Assembly (NCBI RefSeq): GCF_900460315.1
Contig: NZ_UHIO01000001.1
Coordinates: 1,827,501-1,891,500 of the forward strand
DNA from: Veillonella criceti
GTDB lineage: Bacteria; Bacillota; Negativicutes; Veillonellales; Veillonellaceae
Direction of reading: 5' to 3'
DNA: 64,000 bases
A program made the position numbers and the translations under genes. Below are positions 35,782-44,992 of the stretch, in pieces (position 1 is the first letter of the stretch; each line of letters opens with the position of its first letter). Below the pieces are notes generated by a model. The model had not been told where the DNA came from and did no database searches. It saw only the letters and a list, made by a program, of their open reading frames with translations.

Positions 35782-36498
35782 TTAGAAACTATATTCACTA
35801 ATTGCTTGTAAATCTAAGAGGGTTACTTTTTTACCTTCTAAGGTAATAATACTTTCATCTTGTAAGCGCCCTAATTCACGACTTAATGAAGTTCGCGATA
35901 CATTGAGGACATCGGCCATTTCTTGTCGATTGTGAGGTAACGTAATGGGGTTTTGTTTTTGACGGCGATATAAATCATCGAAATACGCGAAGATGCGTTC
36001 ACGCATGCCCTTTAAAGAGAGATAATGAACTTTACGGGTAAGGGCGAGTGCTTTTTCAGACATGTCATGTAGCAAATTAGTTAAAATTTGTTTTTGACAA
36101 GTATCACAATGATTAAACGAGTTAGTGAAGGCTGATTTAGGTAAAAATAGGACTTCGCAATCTTTAGTTGTTTGGATTGTAGCCGGCCAGTTTGGTATAT
36201 CGGTAAATAGTAAAGCTTCGCCAAACATGGCAGAAGGGGTTAATTCGGTCATAATAGTGCGTTGGCCTAGTACGTTTTCTCGAGTTAAGTGGGCACGACC
36301 TGACAGTAATAATCCCATACCTTCCATAGGTTCGCCGGCAATCGCGATAAAACTATTCTTTTTGAATGTTTTGATGGTTAGGTCTGGAGAACTTAAAAAG
36401 AGTCGTAATTCGTCTTCTCCTATATGGCGAAATAAGGCGCTACTACTTAGCGTTGTTAAATATGAAGAAATAGTGTCATTTGATAATCCGATACTCAT
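35782..36498 (-). CDS. Crp/Fnr-family regulator, probable HcpR-like regulator of hcp
   Basis: A 238-residue one-component regulator. It has a cyclic-nucleotide-binding-like sensor (about residues 15-130, LRLFLSSPDLTIKTFKKNSF...GEPMEGMGLLLSGRAHL), a dimerisation helix, and a C-terminal winged HTH with RQEMADVLNVSRTSLSREL (about residues 188-206). The segment NHCDTCQKQIL holds a CxxC pair that may be redox relevant. AAGGAGG precedes the ATG. It is divergent from hcp across 211 bases containing clear dyads, the arrangement known for HcpR-type nitrosative-stress regulators. The functional link is inferred from context. Confidence 0.85.
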   Translation of the reverse strand: MSIGLSNDTISSYLTTLSSSALFRHIGEDELRLFLSSPDLTIKTFKKNSFIAIAGEPMEGMGLLLSGRAHLTRENVLGQRTIMTELTPSAMFGEALLFTDIPNWPATIQTTKDCEVLFLPKSAFTNSFNHCDTCQKQILTNLLHDMSEKALALTRKVHYLSLKGMRERIFAYFDDLYRRQKQNPITLPHNRQEMADVLNVSRTSLSRELGRLQDESIITLEGKKVTLLDLQAISEYSF

Positions 36499-36556
36499 AG
36501 ACGCCTCCTTTAGATAAAATTTTGGTAAATGTTGCCATAGCTACCGTTTTTCATTT

Positions 36557-36588
36557 ACAAGTATAATATACTTTACTTGTAGTTACAA
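36557..36588. promoter_or_regulatory. Overlapping dyads in the regulator-hcp intergenic region
   Basis: ACAAGTA (36557-36563) and TACTTGT (36574-36580) form a perfect 7-bp inverted repeat with a 10-base gap. A second dyad, TTGTA-GT-TACAA, overlaps it at 36577-36588. Half-sites of this kind suit a dimeric Crp/Fnr-family protein, so the divergent regulator is the likely binder. Confidence 0.55.
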
Positions 36589-36709
36589 ATAAACAACTTG
36601 CATATAGTGATAGTTTACTAGGTCTTGCAGCAAGTGATGTATATGTTTTAGCTTTCTTGCTAGTGTTGAGAAAGTGCGTATCGGGTGAGTCCCGAAGAAG
36701 GAGGATACT

Positions 36710-38281
36710 ATGAGTATGTTTTGTTTCCAATGTGAACAGTCTGCTAATCCAGGTGGTTGTACTGTACAAGGTGTATGTGGTAAAACGGCACCTGTTGCTA
36801 ATAAACAAGATGAATTGACAGCTGCTTTGATTGGATTAGCCCGTGCTTGTGATGCTAAAGGTGCATCTGCTAAAGAATACCAATTATTAAAACAAGGTTT
36901 GTTCATGTGTGTAACAAACGTTAACTTTGATGAAGATCGTGTACAAGAGTTTATTAATCGTGTAGAAGCAACGCGTACGGCTATTGATGGTAGTGCTCAA
37001 GATTTTGATTGGGAAGCTCTTTGGGTAGGTGAAGAAGATATCATTTCCTTACGTTCTACTTTGCTCCTTGGGATGCGTGGTATGGCTGCCTATGCTTGGC
37101 ATGCCTCTGTACTTGGCTATGATGATGCTGAAGTAGATGCTTGGTTTGTAAAAGGTCTTGTAGAATTTGCTAAGGATCACAGTGCTGATGAATGGTTGGC
37201 TTTATTGATGGAATTCGGTCATGTAAACTTGAAATGTATGGCCCTTCTTGATGCGGCTAATACGGAAAGTTATGGTACACCAGTGCCAACTAAAGTGCCT
37301 TTGACAGTCGAACCAGGTCCTTTCATCGTAGTAACTGGTCATGACTTACATGATCTTAAAATGTTATTGGAACAATCCGAAGGTAAAGGCGTTAACATTT
37401 ATACTCATGGTGAAATGTTACCTTGTCATGCGTATCCTGAACTTAAAAAATATGCACACTTAAAAGGGAATTTCGGTACAGCTTGGCAGAATCAGCAGAA
37501 TGAATTTGATGGTGTACCAGGTGCATTCCTATTTACAACTAACTGTTTAATGCCACCTCGTAAAACGTATGAAGATAATATTTTCACTACTGATATGGTA
37601 GGTTTCCCAGGGCTTAAACATGTAGAGGCGAAGGAAGATGGCACTAAAGATTTCACGGCTGTTATTGAAAAAGCACTTGAACTTGGTGGTTATACAGAAC
37701 CTCAAGAATTTACAGGGATTAATGGTGGTCATGAAGTAACAACTGGTTTTGGCCATGGTACGGTACTTAGCATTGCTGATAAAGTAATTGATGCTGTTAA
37801 AGCAGGGGCGATTAAACATTTCTTCTTGGTTGGTGGTTGCGACGGTGCTAAAGTAGGCCGTAACTACTATACTGAATTTGTAAAACAAACACCGAAAGAT
37901 ACAGTAGTCTTAACATTAGCTTGTGGTAAATATCGTTTCAATGACCTTGAAATTGGCGAAATTGGTGGCATTCCACGTATGCTTGATATGGGTCAATGTA
38001 ATGATGCGTACTCGGCTATTCAAGTAGCTGTAGCATTGGCTGGTGCATTTGAATGTGATGTAAATGACTTGCCATTAACACTCGTATTGTCTTGGTATGA
38101 ACAAAAAGCAGTATGTATCTTGTTAACATTATTAGCCTTAGGTATCCGTAACATCTATATTGGACCTACTTTACCTAAATTCTTATCTAGTAATGTATTA
38201 GGAATTTTAGTTGAAAAATTCCAATTACATCCAATTACTACACCAGAAGAAGATATGAAAGCAATTTTAGGTAATAACTAA
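36710..38281 (+). CDS. hcp: Hydroxylamine reductase / hybrid cluster protein
   Basis: An Fe-S/Fe-S-O hybrid cluster protein that reduces nitric oxide or hydroxylamine and protects against nitrosative stress. The N-terminal cluster ligands are CFQCEQSANPGGCTVQGVC (residues 5-23, spacing C-x2-C-x8-C-x5-C). Hybrid-cluster ligands appear in GHDLHDLKMLLEQ, TNCLMPP, GGCDGAKVGR, LACGKYRFN and GQCNDAYSA. Its 523 residues are typical of the short anaerobe class. A second protein, the Hcr reductase, is not encoded nearby. GAAGGAGG precedes the ATG. Confidence 0.95.
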   Translation: MSMFCFQCEQSANPGGCTVQGVCGKTAPVANKQDELTAALIGLARACDAKGASAKEYQLLKQGLFMCVTNVNFDEDRVQEFINRVEATRTAIDGSAQDFDWEALWVGEEDIISLRSTLLLGMRGMAAYAWHASVLGYDDAEVDAWFVKGLVEFAKDHSADEWLALLMEFGHVNLKCMALLDAANTESYGTPVPTKVPLTVEPGPFIVVTGHDLHDLKMLLEQSEGKGVNIYTHGEMLPCHAYPELKKYAHLKGNFGTAWQNQQNEFDGVPGAFLFTTNCLMPPRKTYEDNIFTTDMVGFPGLKHVEAKEDGTKDFTAVIEKALELGGYTEPQEFTGINGGHEVTTGFGHGTVLSIADKVIDAVKAGAIKHFFLVGGCDGAKVGRNYYTEFVKQTPKDTVVLTLACGKYRFNDLEIGEIGGIPRMLDMGQCNDAYSAIQVAVALAGAFECDVNDLPLTLVLSWYEQKAVCILLTLLALGIRNIYIGPTLPKFLSSNVLGILVEKFQLHPITTPEEDMKAILGNN

Positions 38282-38373
38282 TTATATTTTAGCAAGTAAT
38301 ATAACTGAATTGGTGCTGTGGGATTGTAATTCATTAGTAGGCTAAAGGATTACAAAAACATATATAAGCCATG

Positions 38374-38402
38374 CAACCCCCTCCTAGGAGGGGGTTGTTT
38401 TT
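38374..38402 (+). terminator. Terminator after hcp, a perfect 24-bp palindrome
   Basis: CAACCCCCTCC and its exact reverse complement meet around TA (38374-38397), followed by TTTTTG. The 367-base region 38282-38648 otherwise holds only the sdaAB upstream region, with a TATAAT at 38553-38558 that lacks a well-spaced -35 box. Confidence 0.9.
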
Positions 38403-38648
38403 GTATTTTATGCTCAAAAATTCAACTTGTTTCCCTATACGAGATATTTTCTGTGCGCCAAGAAGCAAGTATTTATGGGCGAATTGAGAACGTAATGAAT
38501 ATGTCATGCATAAAAAGTATAGTGTTGTCTATTCTGCAAAAACAATCTGTGGTATAATACAAATTAAGGTAAGCCGTGGCTTTACGATATATGGTATAGA
38601 AGAAAAAGCCTTGTGACGGCGTGAAAACGTTTCCTGTAGGAGGACATA

Positions 38649-39329
38649 ATGAGCAGTGTTTTTGAGATTATCGGGCCGGTGATGATTGGTCCATCCAGTT
38701 CGCACACCGCAGGGGCTGCGCGATTGGGCAAAATGGCGCGTTATATTTTTAAGGAACATATTGAACGCGTAGATTTAACATTATTTGGATCCTTTGCTAA
38801 AACCTATAAAGGACATGGCACTGACCGTGCATTGATTGGTGGTTTGTTGGGGTTTGATGCGGAAGATGAACGCATTCGTGATGCTTTTAAAGCAGCGGCT
38901 AAGGGGAATTTACAATATCAATTTATTGAATCGGCTGAAGATGGTGGTCATCCCAATGAAGTACGATTCGACTTATATGGAAAAAATGATTATCATATGT
39001 CAATCGTAGGTCGTTCATTAGGGGGCGGTCGTATTTTAGTGACAAATGTTAATGCGTTAGATGTAGAAATTTCTGGGGAAGATTATACAATCTTAACATT
39101 CCATCATGATTGCCCAGGTGTGATTGCAGCGGTAACTAGCTTATTAGGCCGAGCGGCGGTTAATATTTCAACCATGAAAGTATTCCGCAAACGTAAACAC
39201 TGTGAAGCAGTTATGTTGATTAATACAGACTCCCCTGTTGAGGCGAGTGTAATGAGTGAAATTCAGAAGAATAAAGATATTTCTTCCGTTATGTATTTTG
39301 AACCATTAGAAAAGGCGGTAGCAGAATGA
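38649..39329 (+). CDS. sdaAB: L-serine ammonia-lyase, iron-sulfur type, beta subunit
   Basis: The beta chain of the two-subunit Fe-S serine dehydratase converting serine to pyruvate and ammonia. The N-terminal IGPSSSHTAGAARLGKMAR (about residues 13-31) is the signature, GHGTDRALIGGLLGF follows, and residues about 145-220 form an ACT domain (ILTFHHDCPGVIAAVTSLLG). The length of 226 residues is normal. The stop overlaps the start of sdaAA by four bases (ATGA), coupling the subunits. AGGAGG precedes the ATG. Confidence 0.95.
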   Translation: MSSVFEIIGPVMIGPSSSHTAGAARLGKMARYIFKEHIERVDLTLFGSFAKTYKGHGTDRALIGGLLGFDAEDERIRDAFKAAAKGNLQYQFIESAEDGGHPNEVRFDLYGKNDYHMSIVGRSLGGGRILVTNVNALDVEISGEDYTILTFHHDCPGVIAAVTSLLGRAAVNISTMKVFRKRKHCEAVMLINTDSPVEASVMSEIQKNKDISSVMYFEPLEKAVAE

Positions 39330-40198
39330 GTTACTTATATGAAACTTTAGCAGATTTGATGCATCTCAGCGAAACTCATGATTTGCCAGTTTGGGAAATT
39401 GTGATTCGAGCGGAAATGGAAGCTACCGGTGAAACTCGTGAAGCTATCGAAAGAGAAGCACTTCGTCGAGTACAGATTTTTAAAGATTCTGTAGTGAATG
39501 GGATTGAGGATCGTAAACGTACATTAAGCGGCATGTCTGGTGGTCAGGCACATGTGTTATTGGGACACAATCCGCGTTTATTGAGTCCAGTGGCGTATAA
39601 AGCCTTAACATATGCCATTGCGGTAAATGAAGCTAATGCTAAAATGTTCCGCGTAGTCGCTTGTCCAACAGCTGGTTCTTGTGGTGTTATGCCAGGCTGT
39701 ATGTGTGCGGTTGGTGAAGAGTTTGAAATGGATGATGCGGCCTTTTTACGTGGTTTCTTTACCGGTGCAGGGATTGGCAATGTAATTACGAATCAGGCCT
39801 GTGTAGCTGGGGCTGTTGGCGGTTGTCAAGCTGAAGTTGGTTCGGCTGCAGCTATGGCTGCTGGGGCGATTGTAGCCATGTTAGAAGGCACTACCAAGCA
39901 GGTTATGAATGCAGTTGCTTTATGTTTGAAAAATGTGCTAGGTCTTGTGTGTGATCCGGTAGCAGGGCTTGTAGAAGTACCTTGTGTAAAACGTAATGGC
40001 GTTTATGCAGTGCATGCCTTTAGCGCAGCTGAAATGGCGATGGCTGGTTTAATTAGTCAGATTCCAGTAGATGAAGTCATTGAGGCTATGGACCGGATTG
40101 GTCGCGCTTTGCCAAGCACGCTTCGTGAAACGAGTGAAGGTGGGCTGGCTACGACAGAAACAGGTCGTCGTATTGCTGCTCAATTGCGCGATATGTAA
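39326..40198 (+). CDS. sdaAA: L-serine ammonia-lyase, iron-sulfur type, alpha subunit
   Basis: The catalytic chain of Fe-S serine dehydratase, 290 residues. Cluster cysteines occur in ACPTAGSCGVMPG (about residues 111-123), NQACVAGAVGGCQAEVGSA and GLVCDPVAGLVEVPCVKRN, all standard for the family. Gly-rich MSGGQAHVL also matches. It overlaps sdaAB by four bases and is followed directly by a terminator. Confidence 0.95.
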   Translation: MSYLYETLADLMHLSETHDLPVWEIVIRAEMEATGETREAIEREALRRVQIFKDSVVNGIEDRKRTLSGMSGGQAHVLLGHNPRLLSPVAYKALTYAIAVNEANAKMFRVVACPTAGSCGVMPGCMCAVGEEFEMDDAAFLRGFFTGAGIGNVITNQACVAGAVGGCQAEVGSAAAMAAGAIVAMLEGTTKQVMNAVALCLKNVLGLVCDPVAGLVEVPCVKRNGVYAVHAFSAAEMAMAGLISQIPVDEVIEAMDRIGRALPSTLRETSEGGLATTETGRRIAAQLRDM

Positions 40199-40202
40199 TA
40201 TG

Positions 40203-40244
40203 AATGCATCTTTGCAAGGAAACTTGTGAAGATGCATTTTTTAT
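40203..40244 (+). terminator. Terminator after sdaAA
   Basis: AATGCATCTT (40203-40212) pairs with AAGATGCATT (ending 40238), with an inner CAAG/CTTG pair around GAAA, followed by Ts. Confidence 0.9.
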
Positions 40245-40353
40245 ATGATAAATTAGTATTGACCTACCTCTGATTTCTCTTAAATTGCTATATTCAAAAG
40301 GATGAATTTAATAAGGGGCTATGCTATAATAAAGTATTATGAGAGAGGTGAGG

Positions 40354-41829
40354 ATGATGAAATGGTTTACACAGTCGAAGACAATACTGAAGCCGTCAGG
40401 GCCTATTTGGGCTGGGGCAGTGCGTATTATACAAGCTTTGGCGACAGCTGGGTTTGAAGCTTACGTCGTAGGTGGTGCTGTACGTGACTTATTACTTCAT
40501 CAAGATCCTCATGATTATGATATTGTGACTAAGGCTAGGCCTGATGAAATCATAGCTGTTATGGAACAATGTGGATATACAACAACGGGTGTTATTGGCA
40601 AGTCTTTTGGTGTTGTGGTTGTTTCTGTACCAGAAGGTTCCTATGAGGTGACTACTTATCGGCAGGAACGTTATGGTGCTGATAGTCATCGCCCTGAAGA
40701 AGTAACCTATGCGGATTCGCTAGTTGAGGACGTGAAACGACGAGATTTCACTGTTAATGGGATGGCTATGAGTGTCACTGGTGAAGTGGTAGATTTAGTT
40801 GGTGGTTTGCAAGATTTGAAGAAACGGACATTGCGAACTATTGGTGATGCTAATGAACGATTTCAGGAAGATGCGCTTCGTTTATTTCGTGCATGTCGTT
40901 TCATTGGTAAACTTGACTTTTTACCGCATCGTACCTTATTAGCGGGGATGACGCCTAGCTTTGAACGAGTTAAAGGGTTGTCGCTAGAACGAGTGCGTCA
41001 AGAGTTGGACGGCTTGTTGGTAACACCGGCGGTGGCTAAAGGTCTTGATGTATTGGTTCAGTCAGGTCTTGCCAATTGTTCATGCCGTGTGTTAGAACAT
41101 GGTGAGTATAAAGAAGTTCCTATCTTGCCAGAATTACATCATTTAGTAGGTTTGCCACAACAACCAGAATTTCATGCTTATGATGGCTGGCTACATACCT
41201 TAGCGGTAGTACAAGCTACTCGCCCAGACTTAACCTTGCGTTGGGCTGCCTTATTGCATGATGTAGCCAAAGGTGAAGAAGGGATACGCGGTTTTAATAA
41301 TGGCCGTATCACGGATCGTGGTCATGATAAAGCGGGGGCTGTTATGGCAGAGGATATTTTAACGCGGCTCCAATATCCCAAACAGTTAGTTAATCGTGTG
41401 GCTTGGCTAGTAAGTAGTCATATGCGGTTTCACTATTTTGTAAATAATGAAGAGGCCGATCCATGGAAATGGATGCGCAAAGAAGCTGTAAGTGGTACAT
41501 TTCGTAAAAGTGATGAATTAAAAGAGGCTGTTCTTCAAATGGCAGAAGTATGTGCCGCTGATGTCATTGGCTGTGGTCGCCCTCATAGTAGTACGGCAGG
41601 GACGCTGGCATTTGGTGATTGTTTAGCTGAGATTACTAAGTCTATGCCGATTCATACTCGTGATTTAGCATATGGTCCAGAATTGCCTGATTTATTAGGT
41701 AAGCAAACAGGAACGATTTTACAAGAATTATTAGTTCAAGTGCGTAGTGGTCAAGTAGCAAATGAGCCGACAGCCTTGTTAGCGGCGGCTGAGCGTAAAT
41801 TGGCACGAAAAGCACATAAGGAGTTATAA
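40354..41829 (+). CDS. cca: CCA tRNA nucleotidyltransferase with HD domain
   Basis: Adds or repairs the CCA end of tRNAs, 491 residues. Class II nucleotidyltransferase motifs are YVVGGAVRDLLL and the catalytic DYDI (about residues 28-50), then RRDFTVNGMAMS, DANERFQEDALRLFRACRF and the ERVRQEL segment. A C-terminal HD domain shows LRWAALLHDVAKGEE and SSHMRFHYF. The start at 40354 is preferred: a TATAAT at 40325-40330 puts the transcript start on the upstream ATG at 40339, while AGAGAGG precedes 40354. The three tRNAs above encode their own CCA, so a repair role is likely. Confidence 0.93.
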   Translation: MMKWFTQSKTILKPSGPIWAGAVRIIQALATAGFEAYVVGGAVRDLLLHQDPHDYDIVTKARPDEIIAVMEQCGYTTTGVIGKSFGVVVVSVPEGSYEVTTYRQERYGADSHRPEEVTYADSLVEDVKRRDFTVNGMAMSVTGEVVDLVGGLQDLKKRTLRTIGDANERFQEDALRLFRACRFIGKLDFLPHRTLLAGMTPSFERVKGLSLERVRQELDGLLVTPAVAKGLDVLVQSGLANCSCRVLEHGEYKEVPILPELHHLVGLPQQPEFHAYDGWLHTLAVVQATRPDLTLRWAALLHDVAKGEEGIRGFNNGRITDRGHDKAGAVMAEDILTRLQYPKQLVNRVAWLVSSHMRFHYFVNNEEADPWKWMRKEAVSGTFRKSDELKEAVLQMAEVCAADVIGCGRPHSSTAGTLAFGDCLAEITKSMPIHTRDLAYGPELPDLLGKQTGTILQELLVQVRSGQVANEPTALLAAAERKLARKAHKEL

Positions 41830-41835
41830 CGATTT

Positions 41836-43800
41836 ATGATTAAAGGTGAAGAAAAAATAGCCTTTCGTGATAATATATTTAAGCTTATGGCTTTTGTGTC
41901 TTTGGCTATTGCTGTACTGGTTTGTCGTTTGATTTGGCTACAAGTCATTGATAAAACAACATTGGATACTAAAAATTTAGATCAGGTGGAAACAAGTCGT
42001 AAGTTACAATCACCGCGCGGTACCATTTATGACCGCAATGGGAACCCTTTGGCCATGAGTATGGTAACACGTTCGTTATATGCGGATCCTAAGATGATTA
42101 AAAAGTCACCAGACGAAATTGCCTCACTTATTGCGCCCTATACACGGATAAAAGAAGATGAAATTGTAAAACGGCTTAAAGAAGATACGGCTTTTATTTG
42201 GCTTGATCGCATGATGGATCCTGATAAATCGAAAGCGTTAGCGCAGGTCATGAAAGAAAATGAATTAGAAGGGCTTAATTTCGTAGAAGAAAGTCGTCGT
42301 TTTTATCCAAATGGCAATCTATTAGCGCAAGTGTTAGGTTTTGTAGGCACTGATGACAAGGGACTTGATGGCCTTGAAATGGCTAAGGATGATATTATCC
42401 GTGGTGGCATTACCAAAGAACTTGTTGCTACAGACCAACATGGCAATGCGATTTTTGGTTCAGTGCTTTCTAAATTTTTGCCAGAGAAAGAACGAAGCAT
42501 TACATTAACAATTGATACGACAGTTCAGTTTATTGCTGAACGAGCACTCGATAAAGTTATGGCAGAGTCGAAGCCAAATGGGGCGAGCATTATTATTATG
42601 GACCCTAAGACTGGTGAAATTTTGGCTATGGCTAATCGTCCGACCTATGACCCGAATCATTATGAAAAAGGAAGTGAAAATTCCTTTAAAAATCGAGCTG
42701 TTATTGATATGTATGAACCGGGCTCGACATTTAAACCATTGACGGCTTCCGCAGCGTTAGCTTCTGGTAAATGGTCGGTAGATACTGTGTACAATGATAT
42801 GGGGAGTATTAATATTAGTGGTCATACCATACAAAACTGGAATGGTGAAGGGTATGGCAATGTAAAATTATTAGAAATTTTGAAATATTCCATTAATACT
42901 GGGATGGCACAATTAGGTGTTACTACAGGTAAGTCCATTATGATGGACTATTTAAAGGCCTATGGATTTGGCAAGAAGACGGGCATTGAATTACCTGGTG
43001 AAGCAGAGGGTCAATTAATTCCTGAGGAAGATATTTCACAACTTGACTTAGCTACGATGGCGTTTGGTCAAAGTGTGGCGGTTACGCCTTTGCAAATGGT
43101 GCAAGCTTTTGGAGCTATTGCGAATGGTGGGAAGATGATGATGCCTCATATTATTAAAAGTATTAATAATCCTGATGGTAGCCCTGTAGAAACTGAAGAA
43201 ATTAAAGAGGTGGGGCAGCCAATTCCTGAAGATGTGGCCAAAACTATTTTAGGCATGCTTGAAAAAGAAGTGTCTGAAGGGGGCGGTAATAAAGCGGCTG
43301 TTGATGGGTATCATTTTGCTGGTAAAACAGGGACCGCCCAAAAATTAGATGCTGAACACGGGGGGTACTTGGATGGACGTTACATCGCTTCCTTTGTTGG
43401 CGTAGGGCCGGTTGAAGATCCTCGTTTTGTAGCCCTTGTCGTAATTGATGACCCTAATGGAGTTTATTATGGTGGACAAATCGCGGCCCCTGTATTCAAA
43501 GACATTATGAGTCAATTAGTACGTTACTTCCAATTGTCGCCTTCGGTGACTAAGGAAAAGGATTTACAAGGACAGGAAGCGACACATAGACCGTCTAAAC
43601 CAGCGGTGTCTAAATCGGATGATGGCACTATTATTTTGCCAGATTTTACAGGTTGGACAACGGGGGAAGTTCGTGATTGGCTTCATGAAGCGGGCTTACA
43701 ATTTATTCCTGATGGCACAGGCTATGCGATTAGCCAAGATGAGCCAGGTGGGGCTGAAGTCTCTATAGGGGATGCTGTTACAGTATATTTTAAACGTTAA
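41836..43800 (+). CDS. Class B penicillin-binding protein with one PASTA domain (SpoVD/FtsI-like)
   Basis: A peptidoglycan transpeptidase, 654 residues. It has an N-terminal membrane anchor (about residues 13-35), a PBP dimerisation domain beginning SPRGTIYDRNGNPLA (about 55-69), and the transpeptidase domain with the active-site EPGSTFKPLTA (STFK, about 297), SIN (about 355) and AGKTGTAQ (KTGT, about 497). A single C-terminal PASTA repeat (about 598-654, LPDFTGWTTGEVRDWLHEAG) resembles SpoVD and PBP2X-type enzymes. It is not inside a division-gene cluster here. It starts 6 bases after cca. Confidence 0.9.
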   Translation: MIKGEEKIAFRDNIFKLMAFVSLAIAVLVCRLIWLQVIDKTTLDTKNLDQVETSRKLQSPRGTIYDRNGNPLAMSMVTRSLYADPKMIKKSPDEIASLIAPYTRIKEDEIVKRLKEDTAFIWLDRMMDPDKSKALAQVMKENELEGLNFVEESRRFYPNGNLLAQVLGFVGTDDKGLDGLEMAKDDIIRGGITKELVATDQHGNAIFGSVLSKFLPEKERSITLTIDTTVQFIAERALDKVMAESKPNGASIIIMDPKTGEILAMANRPTYDPNHYEKGSENSFKNRAVIDMYEPGSTFKPLTASAALASGKWSVDTVYNDMGSINISGHTIQNWNGEGYGNVKLLEILKYSINTGMAQLGVTTGKSIMMDYLKAYGFGKKTGIELPGEAEGQLIPEEDISQLDLATMAFGQSVAVTPLQMVQAFGAIANGGKMMMPHIIKSINNPDGSPVETEEIKEVGQPIPEDVAKTILGMLEKEVSEGGGNKAAVDGYHFAGKTGTAQKLDAEHGGYLDGRYIASFVGVGPVEDPRFVALVVIDDPNGVYYGGQIAAPVFKDIMSQLVRYFQLSPSVTKEKDLQGQEATHRPSKPAVSKSDDGTIILPDFTGWTTGEVRDWLHEAGLQFIPDGTGYAISQDEPGGAEVSIGDAVTVYFKR

Positions 43801-43812
43801 GGAGGATATGGC

Positions 43813-44661
43813 ATGATGGAATTGCGTGGTAAGGCGGTGGCTGATGCTCACAAGGCAGTGTTAAATGAACGACTCGTTGCGTTGGAGTCTAAGGGGATTG
43901 TATTAACCTTGGGTATCTTATTAGTTGGTGACGACAAGGCAGCGCAGATGTATGCTCATTTTATGGAAAAAACAGCTAAGAGTGCAGGGTTTGCCGTTGA
44001 TTTGGCTCATTTGCCAGCCTCTGCTAGTTTTGACGAAGTGGTTCAGGTTATTGAACGGTGGAATAAAACAGATACAGTTTATGGTGTGTTACCACTCATG
44101 CCTATGCCACCACAAATTGATAGAGATGCTTTAATAGAGCGCTTAGCGCCAGAAAAGGATATTGATGGTTTAACCTCTAAGAATATTGGGCTAGCAAGTG
44201 CAGGTAAAGGCGGTTTTTGGCCTTGTACACCACGAGCGTGTATGGCGATTTTAGAACATTACCATATTCCATTAGCAGGCAAAGAAGTCGTTGTGGTAGG
44301 CCGTAGTCAAGTGGTAGGAAAACCGGTGGCCCTATTATTATTAGAAAAACACGCCACTGTTACGCTTTGCCATTCTAAGACGGCTGATTTAACAGCTCAT
44401 TTAAAACGAGCTGATATTGTGATTGCTGCTGTAGGGCGAGCGCATGTAATTACCGGTGACATGTTGAAAAAAGGCGCCGTCGTTATTGATGTGGGGATTA
44501 ATGATTTAGATGGTAAAACGGTGGGGGACGTAGATTATGAATCCGCATTGTCGGTGGTAGGTGCGATAACACCGGTACCTGGTGGTGTTGGCTCTGTAAC
44601 GACTACGATGTTGTTAGAGAATATTTATGAGGCGTATCATGCACGAAATGTCGATTGCTGA
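43813..44661 (+). CDS. FolD-like protein lacking the catalytic Lys and Gln
   Basis: By overall sequence this is a methylenetetrahydrofolate dehydrogenase/cyclohydrolase (282 residues): LAPEKDIDGLTSKNIG, WPCTPRACMAILEHY, the NADP loop VVVVGRSQVVGKPVALLLL, ATVTLCHSKTADL and ITPVPGGVGSVTTTML. However, the catalytic Y-x3-K motif reads Y47-AHF-M51, with Met where Lys is essential, and the usual QLPLP motif reads LMPMP (95-99 region), with no Gln. The Asp of EKDIDG is kept. Family knowledge says the Lys is needed for both dehydrogenase and cyclohydrolase chemistry, so activity is doubtful. It starts 12 bases after the PBP gene and overlaps hypA. Confidence 0.85.
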   Translation: MMELRGKAVADAHKAVLNERLVALESKGIVLTLGILLVGDDKAAQMYAHFMEKTAKSAGFAVDLAHLPASASFDEVVQVIERWNKTDTVYGVLPLMPMPPQIDRDALIERLAPEKDIDGLTSKNIGLASAGKGGFWPCTPRACMAILEHYHIPLAGKEVVVVGRSQVVGKPVALLLLEKHATVTLCHSKTADLTAHLKRADIVIAAVGRAHVITGDMLKKGAVVIDVGINDLDGKTVGDVDYESALSVVGAITPVPGGVGSVTTTMLLENIYEAYHARNVDC

Positions 44662-44980
44662 AGGAATTGTGGATATTGCGCTACAGACATTAGCGGCTAA
44701 TCAGGGGACTGTTGTTCATGCGATTCAGTTGCGGTTAGGTGTTATGTCTGGTGTTGAACCTGACGCGTTACAATTCTGTTTTACGGCTGTTACTAGGAAT
44801 ACGGCGGCTGCTGGTGCTAGTTTGCAAATTGAAATGATACCATTGCGGGGTAAGTGTCTAGACTGTGATTATGAATTTAGTGTAGCCGATTATGTGTTTA
44901 AATGCCCGCAGTGTGGAAGTTTAGCGATTCAAACTATCACTGGTCGTGAGCTACAAGTGGCGTCAATTGATATGGATTAA
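44639..44980 (+). CDS. hypA: Hydrogenase nickel incorporation protein HypA
   Basis: A nickel metallochaperone of 113 residues. The N-terminal MHEMSIAEGIVD supplies the Ni-binding His2, and the zinc site is CLDCDYEF...FKCPQCGS (about residues 73-94). The ATG at 44639, giving Met-His-Glu, is chosen over 44627 because the free His2 is functionally required and conserved. The gene overlaps the FolD-like gene by 23 bases and precedes hypB by 12 bases. No hydrogenase structural genes are in the window. Confidence 0.95.
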   Translation: MHEMSIAEGIVDIALQTLAANQGTVVHAIQLRLGVMSGVEPDALQFCFTAVTRNTAAAGASLQIEMIPLRGKCLDCDYEFSVADYVFKCPQCGSLAIQTITGRELQVASIDMD

Positions 44981-44992
44981 AGAAAGGGAATT

